The translations under genes were made by a program, and so were the position numbers. From assembly GCA_045601245.1 (NCBI GenBank), contig JAZRZH010000052.1, positions 59,323-123,322 of the forward strand: a stretch of 64,000 nucleotides of DNA. The letters are read 5' to 3'. The DNA is from Cacconaster sp045601245 (GTDB taxonomy: Bacteria > Bacteroidota > Bacteroidia > Bacteroidales > UBA932). Positions 17,750 to 26,829 of the stretch are shown one piece after another (within the stretch, counting starts at the first letter, position 1; each line of letters begins with the position of its first letter). Under the pieces are notes generated by a model that ran no database searches, had not been told where the DNA came from, and saw nothing but the letters and a program-made list of their open reading frames with translations.

Positions 17750-18859
17750 ATGAAAAGACTCATCGCAGCTTCCGCAGCCGTTCTTCTCTCGGCTTTACCT
17801 ATGTTTTCACAAACCGTATCCGATACCGCACTGACAACAGAGGAAGAAGAGACCGGACTTACGCTTTCCCTTATCCCAAGACTCGACGGTTCCATCCTTA
17901 ATTGGAATGAAGGCAACGGCAATGTAAACTCCTACACACTAGGAAACTCGATTCTCTATTCCATACTCGATGGCAATATCACCGATAACCTGTCGGTCTA
18001 TGCCTGTTTCCATCTCCTCGCCCCGGATCCGTCCTGGCTCTACACAAACACATTCCATTCAGATGAATGCAGCTGGCTGGATATGCTTTCATTTACATAC
18101 AGCCTCGGTAATTTCGATATCTCGCTCGGCAAAGAGAATCTCGCATTCGGGGGATTCGAGCAGGATGCCGACATCTGCGATCCATATCTTGACCTCAGCA
18201 CCAACTCCTGGCACAATATCCAGTCTTTCCTCTGGGGCGGCAGACTCGCATACAACTTCGGTGAGGATCAGAATGTTTTTTTCCAGGGCCTTGCGTCACC
18301 TTGCAGTATATATCCTTTCCAGGACAAGCTTTTCTGCGCCACTGTGGGCTGGAACGGCAGCATAGGCAACTATGAGACAATGTGGTCATTCGGCAATATG
18401 AAAACCGGAGACGAGACTCCGGGCTATGAGAACCTCAAGCTCCTCTCCCTCGGCAACCGGCTCACCCTTGGAGATTTTGTCACCACACTCGACATCAACT
18501 TCAGAGCGTTCTCATTCAAGAGTTTCTTCAACGAAGAGATGAGTTCCCTCCTCGATGTACGCTACTGCTTCCCGAAAGTCGAAATATTCGCAAAGGGAGG
18601 TTGGGAATACTGCCACGCGGATGATTTCAACTACTTCGCATACGATGAAGAGGATGCCACCTGGAATGTGGACGGCACCATCGTCCCGAACTACATCTAC
18701 GATTCCAAGGATTACCTCTTCGCTGGTCTCGGCGTGGAGTATTATCCGCTTGCTGACCGCAGCCTCAAACTCCATCTCGTAGGCGCAGCAAACAACTATA
18801 ACAACGCCAAGTCCATCACCGCGGGCATCACATACTATTTCGATATCAACCTGAAATAG
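17750..18859 (+). CDS. Putative porin-like outer-membrane protein
   Basis: 369 residues with an Ala/Leu signal peptide (cleavage after MFSQ region). The mature protein has repeated amphipathic strands and phrases such as LSVYACFHLLA, FDISLGKENLAFGGF and a terminal AGITYYFDINLK, as in 12- to 16-strand porins of Bacteroidota. The role may be uptake of a phosphate- or carbohydrate-like solute, but this is not readable. It follows the smaller barrel gene by 31 bases and probably shares its transcript. Confidence 0.74.
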   Translation: MKRLIAASAAVLLSALPMFSQTVSDTALTTEEEETGLTLSLIPRLDGSILNWNEGNGNVNSYTLGNSILYSILDGNITDNLSVYACFHLLAPDPSWLYTNTFHSDECSWLDMLSFTYSLGNFDISLGKENLAFGGFEQDADICDPYLDLSTNSWHNIQSFLWGGRLAYNFGEDQNVFFQGLASPCSIYPFQDKLFCATVGWNGSIGNYETMWSFGNMKTGDETPGYENLKLLSLGNRLTLGDFVTTLDINFRAFSFKSFFNEEMSSLLDVRYCFPKVEIFAKGGWEYCHADDFNYFAYDEEDATWNVDGTIVPNYIYDSKDYLFAGLGVEYYPLADRSLKLHLVGAANNYNNAKSITAGITYYFDINLK

Positions 18860-18872
18860 CGACCTGCGGCGG

Positions 18873-19664
18873 ATGGGTGCATTCAAATGGATAGGCGGCC
18901 TGCTGGGCTGGGCATCTGGAGGTCCGATCGGCGCGCTGATCGGTTATCTGCTCGGCTCTGTGGTCGAATCTGCCGTTTCAGTACGGGTCATCAATATGAA
19001 CAATCCCGGGCAAAACGGCGGCTCTACATATGAAAGACGGACATACAGCAACAGAACATCAGGGTACAGCGCCGAGCAGCAGCGCAACAGCTTTCTCGCG
19101 AGCCTGATGGTTCTCTCTTCCGCCGTCATACGCGCTGACGGGAAGACCCTCCAATCCGAGATTAACTATGTCCGCGCATTTGTGCGCAACAACTTTGGTT
19201 TTCCGGCCGAAAACGAGGCCATACGCATTCTCAACGAGCTTGAGAACAAGCAGATCAACATTTACGAGGTTGGCTCACAGATTGCCGCGAATATGAATTA
19301 TTCGCAGCGTCTGCAGTTGTTTCACTACCTTGCTGACATTGCAAATGCAGATGGGAGTGTCTGCAGGCAGGAGATCGACATACTTCACGCAATTGCCTCA
19401 GCTATCGGTCTATCATCGGCCGATACCGAATCCATCCTGGCGATGTTCAAGAAGGCCGACACGTCGGCAGCATATACAGTACTTGAAATCAGTCCGTCCG
19501 CTACAGACGACGAGGTCAAGAAGGCTTACCGCCGTCTGGCTATGAAATACCACCCGGACAAGGTCGCACAGCTCGGCCCGGACGTGCAGAAGGCCGCCGA
19601 AGCCAAGTTCAAGAGCATCCAGGAGGCATACGAAACCATCAAGAAGGAACGCGGCATCAATTAG
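18873..19664 (+). CDS. DjlA-like TerB-DnaJ co-chaperone
   Basis: 263 residues. A Gly-rich hydrophobic N-terminus (1-32) probably anchors the protein in the membrane, a TerB-like domain with NADGS (158-162) follows, and a J domain (about 200-262) has the HPD triad at 227-229. It is expected to stimulate DnaK at the membrane. It sits between the porin-like gene and trmD. Confidence 0.88.
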   Translation: MGAFKWIGGLLGWASGGPIGALIGYLLGSVVESAVSVRVINMNNPGQNGGSTYERRTYSNRTSGYSAEQQRNSFLASLMVLSSAVIRADGKTLQSEINYVRAFVRNNFGFPAENEAIRILNELENKQINIYEVGSQIAANMNYSQRLQLFHYLADIANADGSVCRQEIDILHAIASAIGLSSADTESILAMFKKADTSAAYTVLEISPSATDDEVKKAYRRLAMKYHPDKVAQLGPDVQKAAEAKFKSIQEAYETIKKERGIN

Positions 19665-19671
19665 AAATAAT

Positions 19672-20352
19672 ATGAGAATAGATATCCTTACCGTAGTACC
19701 GGAACTGCTGGAAAGTCCGTTGAATTATTCGATAGTCAAACGCGCCCGTGACAAGGGGCTCGTGGAAATCCACGTGCACAATCTGCGCGAATATGGCAAG
19801 GGATTCTACCGGCAGGTGGATGATTACAGCTACGGCGGTGACGCCGGGATGGTAATGATGGTGGAGCCGGTATGGCAATGCATCAACGACCTGAAGGCCG
19901 AGCAAGATTATGACGAGATCATCTTCACCGCTCCGGACGGCGACATCCTCACCCAGGGCATTGCAAACGAACTTTCCTGCAAGAAGAACATAATAATTCT
20001 CTGCGGACATTACAAGGGCATCGACCACCGCATCAGGGAACATATCATCACCCGTGAGATATCCGTCGGAGACTATGTCCTGAGCGGCGGAGAAATTCCT
20101 GCTGCAATCATCACAGATGCCATCGTGCGCCTGCTTCCGGGTGCCCTCGGAGATGAAACATCCGCCCTCTCCGACTCATTCCAGGACAATCTTCTCGCCC
20201 CGCCGGTATACACCCGTCCTGCCGAATTCAACGGCTGGAAGGTACCGGACGTGCTGCTCTCCGGTGACCCTAAAAAAATCAAAGCCTGGCAGGATGCACA
20301 GGCTTTGGAACGTACGGCGCGTCTGCGTCCCGAACTTCTGAACCAGGACTAG
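19672..20352 (+). CDS. trmD: tRNA (guanine37-N1)-methyltransferase
   Basis: 226 residues, cytoplasmic, making m1G37 in tRNA. The knot motif DYVLSGGEIPA and the MRIDILTVVPELLESPLNYS start are diagnostic. Length is normal. Its stop codon shares three bases with the stop of the convergent DUF4954 gene, so no terminator separates them. Confidence 0.95.
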   Translation: MRIDILTVVPELLESPLNYSIVKRARDKGLVEIHVHNLREYGKGFYRQVDDYSYGGDAGMVMMVEPVWQCINDLKAEQDYDEIIFTAPDGDILTQGIANELSCKKNIIILCGHYKGIDHRIREHIITREISVGDYVLSGGEIPAAIITDAIVRLLPGALGDETSALSDSFQDNLLAPPVYTRPAEFNGWKVPDVLLSGDPKKIKAWQDAQALERTARLRPELLNQD

Positions 20353-22343
20353 TCTATGGCGTCCAACCTAGCCAGGACTGACTTATAGAGATTTCCCTTA
20401 TCCTCCATATGAGTGCGGATTGAGCATACAAATTTATTGTTCTCGAAAGTTGTTCCCCTCGCCTGCTCAAAATCCTTCAGCTTGTCAGCCGCATCGCCAT
20501 CAGCGCCGAAACCGGTCATAGCGCTGAGTGAAAATTCCTTGCTGGCGTCATCATAATACATCTGGTCCATTGTCTGGACTGAATGGTTCCACTTGTTGAT
20601 AATTGACATTATATCATCCTTTCCTGCTTCAGCCAGATCGATTCCGTAATACTTACTGATAGCCTCATAAGCCCAGGCCCATTCAAACGTATAATAGTTA
20701 TCATGAATCTTATGGAAACGGCTATTAACTTTATGATAATCAGAAACAAGCCCATTTTCAATATCATTAAGCAAATTATGGACTTCAGTTTTCGGAGCAA
20801 TCATTCCTCCCACATCCACCCAGTCTCCGAGCCCGTCATCCGATTCAGGGCTCAGCGCTTTGCGCAGAGAATCGATATCAGTGAATTCCGAATTCTGTAT
20901 TCTTGTAATAAGCGAATTGCCGAGGAATTTATTAATGGCCATATCATAATAGACAAGACCTTTCTCCAAAGAAGTACGGCGTATTCTGCCGCTTTGGAAT
21001 GTATATTCAGCCGATGTGCGCCCCGATACCCGTTGCATTTCCTTTAAAATAGCGATAGCGTTAAACATCTTCTGCACCGTATAAGGGCTTAACAGATTAT
21101 AATTGATACAATCTAGCAGTTCCTCTTTATCAGTACGGGCATCCCGGTCAGGCCATTTACGGGCATCCCGGATTGTGCCGACACTGTGCAGATTGGCGCC
21201 AGGGACAATATATGTCGATGTGTTCTCCTCTATCAGGTATGAAAATGGCAGATTGGACGTATCCTGATGGCTTACGTGACGGCCCATAACCAGGGAAAAA
21301 GCCCCCACCTTAGCAGGCCATAGCACATATGAATCAGAGGCCGTCTTTGCGCCTCGCTCCATAATACCCTGATGTACAGGGCCGAGCTTATAGAGATGAT
21401 TGCTCTGATTAGAGCCGGATCCTGCATTCATAAATGAAAACATACCGGCTATCAGCAGAGTGGATTTGTGATGTGTCACGGTATATGGTCCGGCGAATAT
21501 TGCGCAAGCTTCTCCGTTTTCACCGAAACAGTTCGCAAAGAACAGGGAATCAGTTGCGGAATAAGTACGTCCCAGCTCACACGACTGCCCCACAAAGCAG
21601 CGCTGCAGTGTGACTCCGTCAGTCACCGATGTACCGCTGCATATAATGAAGTCATCGGCAATGACGCCATTACCGATATGGGACGGAGCCGAGGCATTGC
21701 AATTGACAGTCCCGTTCTTGAGCCTGCGTGCTCCCTCTATCCGACAACAATCTCCAATCCTCACATTCTTGATATAACCGGCATCCACAATTGTAACATT
21801 ACTGCCGATAATACCTCTGGAAGATGTTACAGAATCCGCATAATCATTAATAATGCGCTCAAGGGCTGCAACCGCTTCAGGCCGATAACGATAAAGAGCA
21901 AGGATATATGCCTGTTGTGCAGACAGCTTGTCATATATTGTAACTTCACGCCCGCCTGTTTCATTCAGGACACACACTTTCACTCCATTGCCGAAGGACG
22001 ATTCGCCTTCAGTCAGGATTATGTCGACATTTTCAATAAAGGTATTGTCTCCTATATCGTAGTTGGCAATATAATTACCGATATTTTCTATCAGGCAGTT
22101 GTCACCAACAGCAGTATTGTGCAGCGTAGCCTTATACACGCCGCAACTCTTTGAAATTCCTCCTGATAACTGTATCTTGCCATCAAAGACACCCAGTCGG
22201 ATATCACCGGACATTGTGACATTTCGGACGTGCTTTACAATAAACCCTTCCTTGACCAAGACACGGTCCCAGTCCTCAGCAACGCAGTTCTGCGACTTGA
22301 GAGACTCTATCTCATCAGAGGTAAGATGTCTGTATTCATTCAT
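20349..22343 (-). CDS. DUF4954-family protein with hexapeptide-repeat beta-helix
   Basis: 664 residues from the ATG at 22343 (MNEYRHLTSDE), 13 bases after galE; a longer frame into galE is rejected. Residues about 60-330 show hexapeptide-repeat character (isoleucine-rich turns such as IGNYIANYDIGDN), as in left-handed beta-helix acyltransferases and sugar-nucleotide enzymes. The remainder is helical. DUF4954 proteins are conserved in Bacteroidales and related to UDP-sugar modifying enzymes, without proven function. Position at the end of the polysaccharide operon suggests a sugar-nucleotide role, which is inference. Confidence 0.82.
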   Translation of the reverse strand: MNEYRHLTSDEIESLKSQNCVAEDWDRVLVKEGFIVKHVRNVTMSGDIRLGVFDGKIQLSGGISKSCGVYKATLHNTAVGDNCLIENIGNYIANYDIGDNTFIENVDIILTEGESSFGNGVKVCVLNETGGREVTIYDKLSAQQAYILALYRYRPEAVAALERIINDYADSVTSSRGIIGSNVTIVDAGYIKNVRIGDCCRIEGARRLKNGTVNCNASAPSHIGNGVIADDFIICSGTSVTDGVTLQRCFVGQSCELGRTYSATDSLFFANCFGENGEACAIFAGPYTVTHHKSTLLIAGMFSFMNAGSGSNQSNHLYKLGPVHQGIMERGAKTASDSYVLWPAKVGAFSLVMGRHVSHQDTSNLPFSYLIEENTSTYIVPGANLHSVGTIRDARKWPDRDARTDKEELLDCINYNLLSPYTVQKMFNAIAILKEMQRVSGRTSAEYTFQSGRIRRTSLEKGLVYYDMAINKFLGNSLITRIQNSEFTDIDSLRKALSPESDDGLGDWVDVGGMIAPKTEVHNLLNDIENGLVSDYHKVNSRFHKIHDNYYTFEWAWAYEAISKYYGIDLAEAGKDDIMSIINKWNHSVQTMDQMYYDDASKEFSLSAMTGFGADGDAADKLKDFEQARGTTFENNKFVCSIRTHMEDKGNLYKSVLARLDAID

Positions 22344-22356
22344 GATAATTTCTTTT

Positions 22357-23385
22357 TCAAAGCGTCTGCTGCCACTTCCACGCTGACGCGAGGACATCTT
22401 CGACCGGGGTATCAGCACTCCACCCAAGGACTGTATTTGCCTTCGCAGGATTGGCCCACACCTGCTCAATGTCACCTTCGCGGCGCGGGCCGATACGGTA
22501 GTTGAGCTTGACACCGGTGGCACGCTCAAAGGCGTTCACCAACTCGAGCACGGAAAGTCCGCGACCGGTGCCGAGGTTGAATATCTCGAAGCGGCTGCGT
22601 TCCTCCTTTCCGGCGAAAAGCATACGGTCGATCGCCTTGACGTGAGCCTTTGCCAGATCGACGACATATATGTAGTCTCGGATGCAGGAGCCGTCAGGGG
22701 TATTGTAGTCGTTGCCGAAAACTGTCAGGCACTGACGGATGCCGGCAGCGGTCTGGGTGATGTACGGCACGAGATTCTGAGGGACTCCGTTAGGCAGTTC
22801 ACCGATATGTGCTGACGGATGCGCTCCGATAGGGTTGAAATAGCGCAGTGCCGTGACAGCGAGTCCCGGATACGCGTGTACGCAGTCAGAGAGAATGTCC
22901 TCTGCCATCTGCTTCGTGCGGCCGTAAGGTGACGTGGCTGGTTGCAAGGGAGCATTCTCGGTAATCGGCAGATTCTCCTTAGTCGGCTGACCGTATACAG
23001 TGCAGGATGATGAGAATACGATATTTGCTGACTTGGCCTTCTCCACCATCAGTGTGATGAGATTTACCAAGCTCCGGATATTGTTATTGTAATACATCAG
23101 AGGCTTCTCTACGCTCTCCCCCACCGCCTTGCTGGCAGCGAAATGAATCGCAGCCTCGATGTCGGGATACTTCTCGAATACCTTTGCAAATGCATCATAA
23201 TCCTTGCAGTCAACCTCCACGAAGTCAATTCTGCGACCCGTGATCTCCTCAATGCCGTCCAGAACCTCTGGTCTTGAGTTTGAGAAATTGTCAACGCCAA
23301 CGACATCATACCCTGAATTGATCAGTTCAACGGCCGTATGGGAGCCAATATAACCGGTACATCCGGTAAGTAGTATTCTTGCCAT
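22357..23385 (-). CDS. galE: UDP-glucose 4-epimerase
   Basis: 342 residues with the NAD motif GCTGYIGSH near the N-terminus and the SDR catalytic YxxxK in SPYGRTKQMAE. It interconverts UDP-glucose and UDP-galactose (or the N-acetyl forms) for polysaccharide synthesis. It lies 3 bases after the nucleotidyltransferase-fold gene and upstream of the DUF4954 gene. Confidence 0.93.
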   Translation of the reverse strand: MARILLTGCTGYIGSHTAVELINSGYDVVGVDNFSNSRPEVLDGIEEITGRRIDFVEVDCKDYDAFAKVFEKYPDIEAAIHFAASKAVGESVEKPLMYYNNNIRSLVNLITLMVEKAKSANIVFSSSCTVYGQPTKENLPITENAPLQPATSPYGRTKQMAEDILSDCVHAYPGLAVTALRYFNPIGAHPSAHIGELPNGVPQNLVPYITQTAAGIRQCLTVFGNDYNTPDGSCIRDYIYVVDLAKAHVKAIDRMLFAGKEERSRFEIFNLGTGRGLSVLELVNAFERATGVKLNYRIGPRREGDIEQVWANPAKANTVLGWSADTPVEDVLASAWKWQQTL

Positions 23386-23388
23386 ATA

Positions 23389-24459
23389 TTAATCGTATTT
23401 TTTAATTTTTCTCCAAATAAACTGCCATAATCTATATCCAGGATACCATAGCACCTCGGACGGATACTGTGTAATGAACCGCATCTGACGGACTGACTTG
23501 GTAATGAACTTCTTGAGACGGGAATCCTTGTCCGATGTCCTGTACCGAGGGTCAAACTGCCCGAAATTACCGGCTTTCATTATCTCAGCGAGCAGGAACT
23601 CACCGGCCCTGGCATCCGGCCTGCAGAGCATATACTGCGTATCGAGACCGAACACCTTCTCCTCCACATACATCAGTGCCGAGGCGAAACGGTCCATCCT
23701 GAACCGCTTGAGCGTATCCATAACTTCCCGGCGGTCAGACGGGTCAAGATGCTGCAGTATATAGAAATAATCCATCACCTGACGCAGGCCCACGCCCTCT
23801 TCAAGCAGATGCCTGTAGATGTGGACCATCGAAAAGACCGCGTCAAACCTGACATCCGGTGCGGCGAAGCCCCTGTCATCAAGAACGTTGTCAAATTGTC
23901 GCCCCTTATTGTCCCGAAAGAAAGTCTGAAGTCTTGCATTGATGCGCGGATTATACATCCAGCTTGGCATAAAATGCACCTCGACCTCCTCTTTCTCGAA
24001 CACGTCAACCTCGGCGTGGTGATAAACGATATTCGTAACCTTGAACCGGCTTCTGAGGAACTCTATGACAGCCTTCCTGTCACCGTCCACCCAGATGTCG
24101 ATATCACCGGTCTGGCGAGCCTCAGGCTTCGGATAATAGCGTGCAACGGCCTGTCCCTTGATGATACAGGCATCAAATCCGGCATCCTTGAATATCCTGT
24201 ATGCCTCAGCCGATTTTTCGTCCAACCGATGGTTATCCAAAGCGATTTTGCGCTGCATACACATCCATTTCATGAATGTCTGGTGTGACGGGAACTGTTC
24301 ATCCGGAAGCTTGTCATAAAAGACATCAGCGAGAACACCGCCCAGCGATTGTTTGACCGCGGCCGAAGAAACCACAAGCCACTCCTCTTCACTCGGAACG
24401 GCATCGAATGAAGGTTTGCGCCCCATCGCAACTGATATCAGGTCGAAAAGAGTAATCAT
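23389..24459 (-). CDS. Nucleotidyltransferase-fold protein (PF14907 type)
   Basis: 356 residues. The core TGDIDIWVDGD has the Gly and Asp-x-Asp arrangement of the polymerase-beta nucleotidyltransferase fold, and the whole resembles the uncharacterised nucleotidyltransferase family PF14907. Such genes occur both in polysaccharide loci and near ribosomally made peptide clusters. The start codon overlaps the stop of a 45-codon ORF by one base (TGATG), so the two are probably translated together. Substrate unknown. Confidence 0.78.
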   Translation of the reverse strand: MITLFDLISVAMGRKPSFDAVPSEEEWLVVSSAAVKQSLGGVLADVFYDKLPDEQFPSHQTFMKWMCMQRKIALDNHRLDEKSAEAYRIFKDAGFDACIIKGQAVARYYPKPEARQTGDIDIWVDGDRKAVIEFLRSRFKVTNIVYHHAEVDVFEKEEVEVHFMPSWMYNPRINARLQTFFRDNKGRQFDNVLDDRGFAAPDVRFDAVFSMVHIYRHLLEEGVGLRQVMDYFYILQHLDPSDRREVMDTLKRFRMDRFASALMYVEEKVFGLDTQYMLCRPDARAGEFLLAEIMKAGNFGQFDPRYRTSDKDSRLKKFITKSVRQMRFITQYPSEVLWYPGYRLWQFIWRKIKKYD

Positions 24460-24596
24460 CAGCTCCAGAACCCATTCGTTTCTCCAGAATCTTCGGCACC
24501 GGCTATTCCACAGCAGGACTGAAGAATATCCGTTCCTAAAGCAAGGATTCCCAATTCGAACTGATGGCGGATATTTTCAGACAATTCTATCTTCAT
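24459..24596 (-). CDS. 45-residue ORF coupled to the nucleotidyltransferase
   Basis: A continuous frame of 45 codons (MKIELSENIR start, ending NGFWS). The stop overlaps the next ATG by one base, the classic sign of a real coupled ORF. It contains CC (33-34) and ends in aromatic residues. It fills most of the gap between the GT4 and nucleotidyltransferase genes. It could be a small adaptor of the neighbouring enzyme or a remnant. There is no recognisable family, and nothing convincing is seen in the remaining 24597-24643. Confidence 0.5.
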   Translation of the reverse strand: MKIELSENIRHQFELGILALGTDILQSCCGIAGAEDSGETNGFWS

Positions 24597-24643
24597 CTTC
24601 AAAACGAATAGTGTTGATTGTGGTAAATATAATAATAATTACG

Positions 24644-25759
24644 TCAATATCGTGTAATCCCGGACACATATTCCGCATAACGCTTCGCTACGCTATCCCA
24701 CGTATACCCCACCGTGATCTTTCTGAAATTGTACCCGCACCAGCCAGCGAGAATATCCGGCTCTGCGATGCAGTATTCGACAGCCTTGCGGATATCATCG
24801 TCAATCTCCGGCGCCACCCATACCGCCTTGTCCTTCTCAAGCACCTCACGGTTGGCTTCTATATCTGATGCAAGAATCGGAAGCTTGTAGCTCATCGCCT
24901 CTAGAAGCACAATTGAAAGACCCTCTATGGTCGACGGAAGGCAGAATACAAACGCATTGCGGAGCAGCGCGTCCTTGTCAGCGCCATACACCGCCCCGGT
25001 AAAGATAATGTCAGAGCACCCTTCCCCGAGAGCGTGGAGATGTTCCACATATTCCGGCATCGCATCATTAGAGCCGGCTATGACAAGCTTGAAACCATCG
25101 TGCCGCGCGGCACGGAAGCCGCGGATGAGATAATCCGGGTTCTTGTCCTGCACCAGGCGGCCCATATAGAGGAAGTACCTTCCCTTTTCCAGCGCGTAGC
25201 GGCTCAGTACAGATGATTCGAACTGCGGTTCCTCCACCGGCAGATTGACCGCTGTCGGCATTGTGTACGGCAGCACACCGTAGTTCTTCTTGAAATACCG
25301 AGTCTGCGCTTCACTGCACATCAGGAGGTTCCGATTTGAATGTGCGGTGTATTTCTCCATGAATTTCAGCACTTTCCGCTGACGCGGAGAGTACTTGCTG
25401 CGCTGCCATTCGTGGCCGTGGCCCATCATCAGAGAAGGGATTCCCGCTATCGTGGCGATCCAGCTCCAGAGCGAAGGCGGCCAGGCGTTGTAATGTATCA
25501 AGCTGACATCCTTCTCCTTGAATATCGTGCGCAACGTGGCCTTGAGCCCCACCCACGGCTTGCAGAGCAGATTACTCTTCGGCCCCTTCATATAGATGAC
25601 CTTCACCCCTTCCACCGACTCGACGGCGTTATGGTCGCTCTCGCAATAGACAACAGCCTCGTGCCCCATCGACACAAGCCGTGTCGAAAGGTTATACATA
25701 TAGTTCTCTATGCCGCCGAGAATATGAATGTCGCGGCAACCGATGAATACTATTTTCAT
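24644..25759 (-). CDS. Glycosyltransferase family 4
   Basis: 371 residues from the ATG at 25759 (MKIVFIGCRDIHILGG), which overlaps the radical SAM stop as ATGA; an ATG 9 bases upstream is in frame. GT-B fold features are the N-terminal GGIENY segment, GRLVQDKNPDYLIRGF near 200, and the donor site EGLSIVLLEAMSYKLP with the E-x7-E pattern. It adds a sugar to the repeat unit on the cytoplasmic face. Donor and acceptor are unknown. Confidence 0.9.
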   Translation of the reverse strand: MKIVFIGCRDIHILGGIENYMYNLSTRLVSMGHEAVVYCESDHNAVESVEGVKVIYMKGPKSNLLCKPWVGLKATLRTIFKEKDVSLIHYNAWPPSLWSWIATIAGIPSLMMGHGHEWQRSKYSPRQRKVLKFMEKYTAHSNRNLLMCSEAQTRYFKKNYGVLPYTMPTAVNLPVEEPQFESSVLSRYALEKGRYFLYMGRLVQDKNPDYLIRGFRAARHDGFKLVIAGSNDAMPEYVEHLHALGEGCSDIIFTGAVYGADKDALLRNAFVFCLPSTIEGLSIVLLEAMSYKLPILASDIEANREVLEKDKAVWVAPEIDDDIRKAVEYCIAEPDILAGWCGYNFRKITVGYTWDSVAKRYAEYVSGITRY

Positions 25760-26829
25760 TTCTCGCAATCTGTGCAGGACGGTTCATCAACCACAGGGCG
25801 GATGCCCTGCAGGTCGTTGCTGCCGACGTGATAGAACGGGATGCAGGAGGTGTCCACGCGTCCGCCGCGCATCACCTTGAGCTTGTTCTTCACAATCCAC
25901 GGAGCGATGCTGGTGATATATTTCTTCATCACCGGAGAGACGCTGCCGATCATCCAGCAGCTCTTCGGGCAGTGTGCCACCTTGTCGCGTATCTCAGCGG
26001 CCTTCGGGCTGTTCCATATCTCCTCGAAAGATGCGGCCTCATTGAGGTTGCCCATTGTGTCGAACCAGTACCCCTCCTCCATTCCGTTGCAAGGCAGAAT
26101 ATTGCCGTACGGGTCGAGGAAGAAGTTCTCGCTACCGGCCTCGCAAGGCAGCATCCTGCGGCCGCCGTTGATATAGTTGATCAAGCCGAGGTTGAAGAAT
26201 GCGCGCGCCCAGGACTTCGGATGATTCTCCTTCATCAGGCGCTGGATCAGTTCGTCAAAGTTGCCGCAGACCTCTTCCTTGTTGGTAACGGCATTGTCAT
26301 ACTTGTGAAAATAGAAGGAATTGTGGAAGCTGGCGGTGGCGAACTGCATGTTCAGGTTCTTGCTGAGTTCGTAGAGGTCCAGCATATCCTTGGAATTGTT
26401 GTTGGACACCGTGATACCGAATCCTATGTCCTTGATGCCCATGCGACGGAGTTCCAGAAGGGTGCGGAGGCCCTTGTCAAAGCCGCCCTCGCGTCCGCGA
26501 AGTTCGTCGTTCTTGCAGCTCAGCCCCTCAATGCTGATGCGGTAGCCCACCTGCGGATATTTCTTCGCCATTTCGATGATCCTGTCTCCGAACCACCCGC
26601 TGGTGGAGAATACGATTCTCTCGGTCTTGGTGAGAAGTATCTTTACAATCTCCTCGATATCCTCGCGCACAAACGGTTCACCGCCCGTAATGTTTACGGA
26701 ACGCATACGCGGAAGTTTCTTGAGAAGTTCCGGTTTGAATTCTTCAGATGGTTTTGTCGGGTTGTCCCAGATGTTGCACATCTTGCAGTGCATCGGACAC
26801 CTGTAGGTAACTATTATTGATCCGTCCAT
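25756..26829 (-). CDS. Radical SAM/SPASM-type protein
   Basis: 357 residues with the [4Fe-4S] motif CPMHCKMC (CxxxCxxC, about 12-19), GGEP (SAM-binding) and a C-terminal cysteine-rich SPASM/twitch region with CEAG, LPCNG, CPKSC and SCTDC. It may modify a sugar, lipid or small peptide. In polysaccharide loci such enzymes are found but rarely characterised. The 5' end overlaps the upstream Wzy-like frame by 86 bases; the ATG at 26829 follows a run of eight A residues. Confidence 0.88.
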   Translation of the reverse strand: MDGSIIVTYRCPMHCKMCNIWDNPTKPSEEFKPELLKKLPRMRSVNITGGEPFVREDIEEIVKILLTKTERIVFSTSGWFGDRIIEMAKKYPQVGYRISIEGLSCKNDELRGREGGFDKGLRTLLELRRMGIKDIGFGITVSNNNSKDMLDLYELSKNLNMQFATASFHNSFYFHKYDNAVTNKEEVCGNFDELIQRLMKENHPKSWARAFFNLGLINYINGGRRMLPCEAGSENFFLDPYGNILPCNGMEEGYWFDTMGNLNEAASFEEIWNSPKAAEIRDKVAHCPKSCWMIGSVSPVMKKYITSIAPWIVKNKLKVMRGGRVDTSCIPFYHVGSNDLQGIRPVVDEPSCTDCEK

